16,636 nt of DNA from Acidobacteriaceae bacterium (lineage in GTDB: Bacteria > Acidobacteriota > Terriglobia > Terriglobales > Acidobacteriaceae): NCBI GenBank assembly GCA_030040115.1, contig JASHUH010000006.1:1-16636 (forward strand). The letters run 5' to 3'. Positions 8,228 to 16,636 of this stretch are shown piece by piece. The position numbers were made by a program, and so were the translations under genes. The notes below the pieces were generated by a model, which saw only the letters and a program-made list of their open reading frames with translations, did not search any database and had not been told where the DNA came from. Within the stretch, counting starts at the first letter, position 1; the number at the start of each line of letters is the position of its first letter.

Positions 8228-9730
8228 ATGGCGACTCTTTCCATTGATCCCCGCGTCAGCGGACGCACCGCCGACTTCGTCGCAACCGATCACCGTATGC
8301 TGATCGATGGCCGCTTTGTTACCGCGGCCTCCGGCAAAACCTTTCCCGTCTACAATCCCGCCGCGGGCGAAGTTCTCACTTACGTGCCCGAAGCCGAGAC
8401 CGAGGACGTGAACCGCGCCGTTGCAGCTGCGCGCAGAGCCTTCGATGAAGGCCCGTGGCCGCGCATGTCTCCCTCGGAGCGCGGCCGCACTCTGTGGCAG
8501 ATCGCAGATCTCATTGAGAAAAATCTTGAGGAATTCGCCGAACTCGAATCGCTCGATAACGGCAAACCCTTCAAAGTGGCGCGGGTGGCCGACGTGCCGC
8601 TCACCGTGGACATGTTCCGCTACATGGCGGGATGGGCGACCAAGATTTCTGGCAAAACGCTGCCTCTCTCGGCCGGGAACGACTTCCATTCCTACACCCT
8701 GCGCGAACCCATCGGGGTGGTGGCGCAGATCATTCCGTGGAATTTTCCGCTGCTCATGGCTGCCTGGAAGCTGGCCCCGGCGCTGGCCTGCGGATGCACC
8801 ATCATCTTGAAGCTGGCCGAGCAGACCCCGCTAAGCGGCTTACGCCTGGCGCAAGTGCTGGATGAGGCCGGCCTGCCCCCAGGCGTCGTCAATGTATTGA
8901 CAGGTTTCGGCGAGGGCGCCGGCGCGCCGCTGGCCGCGCATGAACAGGTGGACAAGGTGGCGTTTACGGGATCGACCGAGGTGGGCAAGCTCATCGTGCA
9001 GGCCGCTACCGGCAATCTCAAAAAAGTCACCCTGGAACTGGGCGGCAAATCGCCGGCGTTGGTTTTCCCTGACGCCCGGATCGACGCGGCCATCCGCGGC
9101 ACCGCCAGCGCCATCTTCTTCAACCACGGCCAATGCTGCTGCGCGGGCTCGCGGCTCTACATTCATGAAAAAGTCTTCGATGAAGTGGTCGAGGGAGTCA
9201 GCCACGTGGCCGAGGATATCAAGCTCGCGCCGGGCCTCGACCCCTCGTGCCAGATGGGTCCGCTGGTGAGCGATGAGCAATACCGCAAAGTCGTCGGCTA
9301 TATCGAATCAGGCATCACCGACGGCGCGAAAGTGGCGGCCGGCGGCCCGGCAAGCGGCGTCGAGCGCGGCTACTTTGTGCGGCCCACCGTTCTCACCAAC
9401 ACCAATCCGCGCATGAAGGTGGTGCAGGAGGAGATCTTCGGTCCCGTGGTGTGCGCGATCCCCTTCAGCGACAAGGAACTGGACGCCATCGTGAAGCGCG
9501 CCAACGACACCCTCTATGGTCTCGCGGCCAGCGTTTGGACGCAAAATCTGAGCCTTGCCCATAAGATGTCGCGGGCCATCCGCGCCGGCACCGTCTGGGT
9601 GAACTGTCACAACGTCTTCGACGCCTCCCTGCCCTTCGGCGGTTACAAGCAATCCGGCTGGGGCCGCGAGATGGGCGAGGAAGTTCTGAATAATTATCTT
9701 GAGACCAAAGCAGTTACGATAGCCTTGTAA
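8228..9730 (+). CDS. NAD(P)-dependent aldehyde dehydrogenase
   Basis: This 500-residue enzyme of the ALDH superfamily, close to the ALDH1/2 and betaine aldehyde dehydrogenase groups, oxidises an aldehyde to the acid in the cytoplasm using NAD(P)+. Visible hallmarks are the PWNFPLLMAAWKLAPALA cofactor segment, FTGSTEVGKLI, the general-base glutamate in LELGGKSP (Glu270), the catalytic cysteine in GQCCCAGSR (middle Cys, residue 304), EEIFGPVV, and the C-terminal PFGGYKQSGWGRE. The length and motif spacing match intact family members. GAGG at 8216-8219 supports the ATG at 8228. It stands alone, divergent from the GMC dehydrogenase operon. It could act on aldehydes made by that system, but the two may be in different compartments. 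The exact substrate cannot be assigned. Confidence 0.95.
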   Translation: MATLSIDPRVSGRTADFVATDHRMLIDGRFVTAASGKTFPVYNPAAGEVLTYVPEAETEDVNRAVAAARRAFDEGPWPRMSPSERGRTLWQIADLIEKNLEEFAELESLDNGKPFKVARVADVPLTVDMFRYMAGWATKISGKTLPLSAGNDFHSYTLREPIGVVAQIIPWNFPLLMAAWKLAPALACGCTIILKLAEQTPLSGLRLAQVLDEAGLPPGVVNVLTGFGEGAGAPLAAHEQVDKVAFTGSTEVGKLIVQAATGNLKKVTLELGGKSPALVFPDARIDAAIRGTASAIFFNHGQCCCAGSRLYIHEKVFDEVVEGVSHVAEDIKLAPGLDPSCQMGPLVSDEQYRKVVGYIESGITDGAKVAAGGPASGVERGYFVRPTVLTNTNPRMKVVQEEIFGPVVCAIPFSDKELDAIVKRANDTLYGLAASVWTQNLSLAHKMSRAIRAGTVWVNCHNVFDASLPFGGYKQSGWGREMGEEVLNNYLETKAVTIAL

Positions 9731-10099
9731 GTGCATCTTCAAACTGCCGGCTGGCAGCCGGGGCTCGTCAAGACCACGGCTGCCAACTCGCCCCGCGCCG
9801 GCTTGTGCAGGGGCTCGCGTGCCTGCGTCTGAGCATGCCTTGATAAAGTCGGGCGGAAAACCGCCGTGAGTCCCAAAGCGCTTTGGGGAAGCTCCACTTC
9901 GAATTCCTTCCGCCGCGCATTTCTCCAACTTTCTCTTCCCGCACACCTTCGCCTGGAGCCGTCGAAATCCAGCAGGCGATTACCTCCATCGACCGCGACA
10001 GCATTCCTCCATCGCAAAATTGCGTGAAGCAGCGTAGAAGGATCGGAGAAAGGCCGCAGCGCGTCCAAATGATAGAAGGAGGTGAGAACGATAAGCGCG
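9731..10099. other. Intergenic region with several short palindromes
   Basis: This 369-bp gap between two plus-strand genes has no supported gene. It contains a small hairpin just behind the aldehyde dehydrogenase stop (CCGGCT/AGCCGG at 9747-9761, no T-run), a GGCGG-AAAA-CCGCC hairpin near 9852-9865, and a perfect 16-bp palindrome at 9872-9887. A strong GGAGG lies at 10078-10082, 17 bases before the next likely ATG. The 9745-9870 part looks like degraded intergenic repeat sequence. Minus-strand open frames here have no recognisable domain. Confidence 0.5.
9872..9887. repeat. Perfect 16-bp palindrome
   Basis: CCCAAAGCGCTTTGGG is a perfect inverted repeat without a spacer, located about 210 bp upstream of the HugZ-like gene. 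Its form fits a binding site for a dimeric regulator, but it could also be part of a degraded repeat. No regulator gene is in the window. Confidence 0.45.
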
Positions 10100-10915
10100 A
10101 TGACCACGAACCCGAGTTCTTTTCCCCGCCAGCATGCCCGCACCGGGCCCCTCCCGCCGCAACCGCCGGAGCCAAGCTACGCCGAGCGCGTCCGCACGCT
10201 GCTTTCACAGTCTGCGATCGGGACCTTATCGACTCTTTCGCGCAAACGGGACGGCTTTCCTTTCGGCTCGCTGATGCCCTATGCCTTGGATGGGCAGGGA
10301 CACCCTATCTTCCTCATCAGCAGCATGGCGATGCACACGCAGAACCTGAATGCTGACCCGCGAGCGAGCCTGTTTGTGGCGCAGGGAACAGCGGACGAGG
10401 ATCCCCTTGGGGCCGCACGGGCTACCTTGATTGGCGAAGCCAGGCGGATGCCGGAGAACAAGCTTGTCGAAGCCCACGAGCCGTATCTGAAAAAGCATCC
10501 AAACAGCCAATATTGGATCGACTTTGCCGATTTCAACTTCTACCGGCTTCAGGTGCTCGAGATCTACTACGTGGGCGGGTTTGGAGTGATGGGTTGGGTG
10601 GAGGCGCGGGAGTACGATGCGGCAATGCCCGATCCGTTGGCCCCTTCGGCGGATGCGATCCTCGCGCACATGAACGCAGACCACCTGGACGCCATGATCC
10701 TGCTGGCGCGTACGCATACCGGCATCGAAGCAACTGAGGCCGCAATGACTGCTGTGGATCGCCTCGGCTTCCATCTTCGGCTGAAAACGGCCGAAGGCGT
10801 GAAAGGGACTCGCATCAATTACCCGGGCGAGGTGCGGAGCTCACAGGAGGCGCGGAAGGCGCTGGTGGAGATGGTGCGCCAAGCAAAACGAATCGAATCT
10901 TCCTCGCAGAAGTGA
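10100..10915 (+). CDS. HugZ-like pyridoxamine 5'-phosphate oxidase-fold protein with DUF2470 domain
   Basis: This 271-residue protein has two parts. Residues about 25-165 are a split-barrel flavin/heme-binding domain of the pyridoxamine-phosphate-oxidase-like type (GTLSTLSRKRDGFPFGSLMPYAL, NADPRASLFVAQ, ARATLIGEARRM). Residues about 185-265 form a DUF2470 domain with HMNADHLDAM and the RINYPGEV segment. This two-domain layout is that of the HugZ group, some members of which bind or degrade heme. Whether this one does is not known, and the tail lacks an obvious histidine-rich end. The ATG at 10100 is preferred; the in-frame GTG at 10082 lies inside the GGAGGTG motif and so is unlikely. The gene appears to stand alone. 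A heme link would fit the nearby nine-heme cytochrome, but that is only suggestive. Confidence 0.88.
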   Translation: MTTNPSSFPRQHARTGPLPPQPPEPSYAERVRTLLSQSAIGTLSTLSRKRDGFPFGSLMPYALDGQGHPIFLISSMAMHTQNLNADPRASLFVAQGTADEDPLGAARATLIGEARRMPENKLVEAHEPYLKKHPNSQYWIDFADFNFYRLQVLEIYYVGGFGVMGWVEAREYDAAMPDPLAPSADAILAHMNADHLDAMILLARTHTGIEATEAAMTAVDRLGFHLRLKTAEGVKGTRINYPGEVRSSQEARKALVEMVRQAKRIESSSQK

Positions 10916-10986
10916 GCGCCACGCCAACGCAGTCGGCGGCCGGATGGTCAGGCCAGCCGCCCCTGCCGAGCTTTAGGCGCCAAGTA

Positions 10987-11513
10987 TTACGCGGCGACGA
11001 AGTAGTTCCAGGCCTGCGCCTGCTTGCCTGCGCCGTCCCGCACCTGGATCAGCCAGTTGTAGTTCGCTCCCGAGGTGAGGCTGGGCACGGATCGAGTGCT
11101 GCCGTCTCCATTCGGATCGACAACCCCACGTGATGGACGTGATATTGCTGCCGAAGAAGTACAGCGGGGGCGGCTTCGTCTTCTCCAACGTTCCGGCGCC
11201 GCTGGCGCCGTAATGCTGATGTCGCCTCTCTGCGCGGAATTGGCCACTGACATGGCCGTGATGGTGATGTTCTGTTGCGAGCTGGTTGTCGCCGGCGCCG
11301 TGTAAGTGGCCGAAGTCGTCATGGTATTCGATACCTTTCCCTGCCGCTGGTGATGTTCCAGCTTTCGCCGGCGCTGTTCTTGTCTTGGCTCTCGTGAGGG
11401 TCACCGATCCGATCCATCCACAGTGGACGATGAAGCCGGTATGCGTCTCTCCTCGCTCCTGGAACTCAAAAAATCGGCTCCCATCGCCGCCACCCCAATA
11501 CTGTAAACAGGCC
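10987..11513 (-). pseudogene. Decayed Ig-like/fibronectin-like secreted protein remnant
   Basis: The minus strand carries protein-like pieces scattered over different frames. One frame (about 11330-11190) reads TTSATYTAPATTSSQQNITI followed by TAMSVANSAQRGDISITAPA, the usual pattern of a bacterial Ig-like repeat. Another frame then gives TLEKTKPPPLYFFGSNITSI. The first frame returns with DPNGDGSTRSVPSLTSGANY and NWLIQVRDGAGKQAQAWNYF, ending at a TAA at 10989-10987. A third frame to the right (about 11515-11395) reads GGGDGSRFFEFQERGETHTG. At least two frameshifts are needed to join these pieces, and no start or signal peptide is left. This is a broken 3' remnant of a larger secreted or adhesion-type protein. 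The left border is the stop; the right border is approximate. Confidence 0.6.
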
Positions 11514-12578
11514 CTAGTTTCTAACTTCCACCAGCAGGCGCTCGATCTCGGCCCTTTCATCGGCTGTCGGCGGCAGCAGCGGCGCGCGAGCACGGCCCCC
11601 GAAATAGCCATTGAAGTCGCAGGCGTATTTCAGGCCGGCAATCCCCAGCGCGCCCACAATGCGCTGGTTGGCGCCTGCGATGCGCTTCTGCTTCTCTTCG
11701 GCGAGCTTTAAATCATGGTCCTTCCAGGCCAGGTATATTTCCTGGGCAGCCTGCGGGGCGCAGGCGGCAAAGGCGAGAATGGCGCCGCACGCGCCCGCCT
11801 GCAGAGAGTCAAAAACCGCCGACCCGGAACCGCAAAGCACCTGAAATCCAACTTCCTTGGTGCGCGCCTTGATCGCGGGCGCCGGTGGGGCGGTGGCCAC
11901 AGAGACGCCCCCGGCCAACTCGCCCGCAGGAACGAATGCGGAACTCGCCTCGGCGCGCGGAGCCAGCATGCGGCCCGTGACAGCTTCGAAGATGGGCGTA
12001 ACGGTGACGGTGCGCCTCGGCGCGTTGCGCGTCAACTCCACCTGCGCGTGGACACGCTCGACGTTTCCGCTCGAGTCCTTGATGCCGATGATGTTGGGGT
12101 GCGCGGCAAGCTCGGCGACCAACTCGACGGGAATTTGGTAAGGCACGCATTTGGGAATGTTATAGAGCAGGACCGGCAACGGCGAGCGGTCGGCCACGCT
12201 GCGGAAGTAATGCAGCACCGCCGCGGATGACATTTGTCCGGCGTAATAACTCGGCGGGCGGACAAGCACCGCATCATAATTCAGGCGCGCAGCAATCTCG
12301 GCGATCTCGACGGTGGCCTTCACACTCTCGCGGCCCACTCCGGCCACAAGCACCTTCTCCGGCGCCGTGGCCTCGGCTGCAACGCGCAAAACCTCGGCAG
12401 ACTCCGCGTCATCCAGTAGAATCGCCTCGCCCGTCGAGCCCAGCACGACCATTCCCGCCAGCAGGCTGCGCGAATAATGGGCCATGTTGGCTTCGATTTT
12501 GCGGAAATAAATCCGCTCATCGGGATAAAAAGGCGTCGTCACCGCCGCAAACATACCTTCAATCAGCATGGAATTCAT
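11514..12578 (-). CDS. DapA/HOGA-family aldolase-type lyase with central insert
   Basis: This 354-residue class I aldolase-fold enzyme belongs to the dihydrodipicolinate synthase/N-acetylneuraminate lyase superfamily. It shows the GSTGE phosphate-type loop (residues 47-51), the active-site tyrosine in LLYNIP (Tyr139), and the Schiff-base lysine in IGIKDSSG (Lys167). The family is normally near 290-300 residues. Here about 60 extra residues (roughly 184-242, positions 11855-12030) separate the KDSSGNVER helix from FQVLCGSGS, the strand that usually follows within a few residues. The insert is alanine- and proline-rich and contains VTPIFEAVTGRML. The ATG at 12578 is chosen because family proteins begin just before GMFAAVTTPF and GGATGG lies upstream. 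The gene lies 129 bp behind carB on the same strand. Lysine synthesis is not implied; the substrate may be a different 2-keto acid or hydroxyproline product. Confidence 0.87.
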   Translation of the reverse strand: MNSMLIEGMFAAVTTPFYPDERIYFRKIEANMAHYSRSLLAGMVVLGSTGEAILLDDAESAEVLRVAAEATAPEKVLVAGVGRESVKATVEIAEIAARLNYDAVLVRPPSYYAGQMSSAAVLHYFRSVADRSPLPVLLYNIPKCVPYQIPVELVAELAAHPNIIGIKDSSGNVERVHAQVELTRNAPRRTVTVTPIFEAVTGRMLAPRAEASSAFVPAGELAGGVSVATAPPAPAIKARTKEVGFQVLCGSGSAVFDSLQAGACGAILAFAACAPQAAQEIYLAWKDHDLKLAEEKQKRIAGANQRIVGALGIAGLKYACDFNGYFGGRARAPLLPPTADERAEIERLLVEVRN

Positions 12579-12707
12579 TGTAAGACCATCCACGTTTGTG
12601 GTGATAAAGGTTCCCGCCCTGTCGGCGGAACTGTTTCGCTCGCCGTCGCCCGCCTCGGCGCCGCCGAGTGATTTCATTGGGTGCATCCGGGGTGGCGACG
12701 CCACTCG

Positions 12708-16328
<3,621 letters not shown>

Positions 16329-16335
16329 GGTTTAT

Positions 16336-16636
16336 TTATTCGCTTGAAGAAAATCTCTGCTCTTGTCTGTCGTGAAGGGTACGGGCTTTAGCCCGTACAT
16401 CCTCAGCGCCCTCATTGAGGGGCTTCAGCCCCTGAGGGAATGCGATGTTCGGAAAACTCATGAACTCATACAACGCCGATTTCTCAACCAGCCGCGCCTC
16501 CATCGGGTTTGTCCGGATGTATTCAAGGTGACGTTTCCAATCTTCCTCGTCCCGGATGCGGTGATCGGTGAATCCCGGCTGCCAGATTTCGAACTTCCAA
16601 TCGAGCTCGCGTTTGGCGCGGAAAGAGAAGCCGCCT
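16336..16636 (-). CDS. REP-associated tyrosine transposase (Y1/IS200-like), C-terminal part
   Basis: This gene runs off the right edge; the last 99 codons and the TAA at 16338-16336 are visible. The sequence GGFSFRAKRELDWKFEIWQ, then PGFTDHRIRDEEDWKRHLEY and IRTNPMEARLVEKS, is the C-terminal signature of REP-associated tyrosine transposases, single-strand nucleases that act on REP hairpins. The tyrosine in the YIRTNP motif is probably the family's catalytic one (from memory). After about residue 60 of the visible part the protein continues into a REP doublet read as coding (AFPQGLKPLNEGAEDVRAKA) and ends RFSSSE. The N-terminal HUH motif would be outside the window, so intactness cannot be judged. 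The stop lies seven bases before the carB ATG on the same strand. Confidence 0.88.
   Translation of the reverse strand, partial: GGFSFRAKRELDWKFEIWQPGFTDHRIRDEEDWKRHLEYIRTNPMEARLVEKSALYEFMSFPNIAFPQGLKPLNEGAEDVRAKARTLHDRQEQRFSSSE
16374..16439. repeat. REP doublet, copy B (within transposase 3' end)
   Basis: The second 66-bp copy of the REP doublet has hairpins at 16379-16398 (perfect 9-bp stem, two-base loop) and 16419-16432 (GGGGCTTCAGCCCC). The spacing between hairpin centres, 37 bases, equals that in copy A. It lies within the transposase reading frame, a probable native site for a REP pair near its transposase. Confidence 0.88.

Noticed and set aside
9739..10208. Minus-strand open frames (134 and 146 codons) between the aldehyde dehydrogenase and HugZ-like genes
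   Set aside because: Two frames are open at once, neither shows a domain, and the sequence is rich in short palindromes, pointing to non-coding repeat-derived DNA.
10973..11611. A 212-codon minus-strand gene spanning the Ig-like remnant
   Set aside because: It overlaps the dapA-like gene end and switches between protein-like and nonsense segments; the Ig-like signature lies mostly in another frame, so a pseudogene explains it better.

Overview
The window is about 16.6 kb of moderately high-GC bacterial DNA. Several features suggest an Acidobacteriota genome: an Oar-like TonB-dependent receptor, TPR proteins with signal peptides, a DapA-family protein with an unusual insert, and short palindromic repeats built around GGCTTYAGCC next to a REP-associated tyrosine transposase. 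This assignment rests on family resemblance recalled from memory, not on a search.

Layout from left to right. Positions 2-1959 (+) hold the C-terminal part of an Oar-type outer-membrane receptor that carries an apparent one-base frameshift near its left end. A strong hairpin terminator (1968-2006) sits directly against the ribosome binding site of a secreted TPR protein (2020-3132, +). A second TPR protein faces it on the other strand (3206-4402, -). Next comes a tightly coupled three-gene minus-strand operon (7905 to 4650): a Tat-exported small subunit, a GMC-family flavin dehydrogenase with four clustered cysteines, and a nine-heme cytochrome c. The genes join by ATGA overlaps. The order matches the gamma-alpha-beta arrangement of membrane-bound FAD sugar/alcohol dehydrogenases, but the usual cytochrome is replaced by a nine-heme protein. 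Divergent from the operon are an NAD-type aldehyde dehydrogenase (8228-9730, +) and a HugZ-like/DUF2470 protein (10100-10915, +).

The right part is on the minus strand: a decayed Ig-like protein remnant (10987-11513), a DapA/HOGA-family aldolase or lyase (11514-12578), the large subunit of carbamoyl-phosphate synthase (carB, 12708-16328), and the 3' end of a REP-associated (Y1) transposase running off the window (16336-16636).

The most striking observation is in carB. About 100 extra codons interrupt the first pre-ATP-grasp subdomain, and this insert is made of REP-like palindromic units in tandem, all open in the carB frame. A 66-bp REP doublet in the insert is almost identical to a doublet inside the 3' coding end of the adjacent transposase gene, and both genes read it in the same frame. 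This looks like REP elements spreading from a neighbouring transposase into an essential enzyme gene and being kept as coding sequence.
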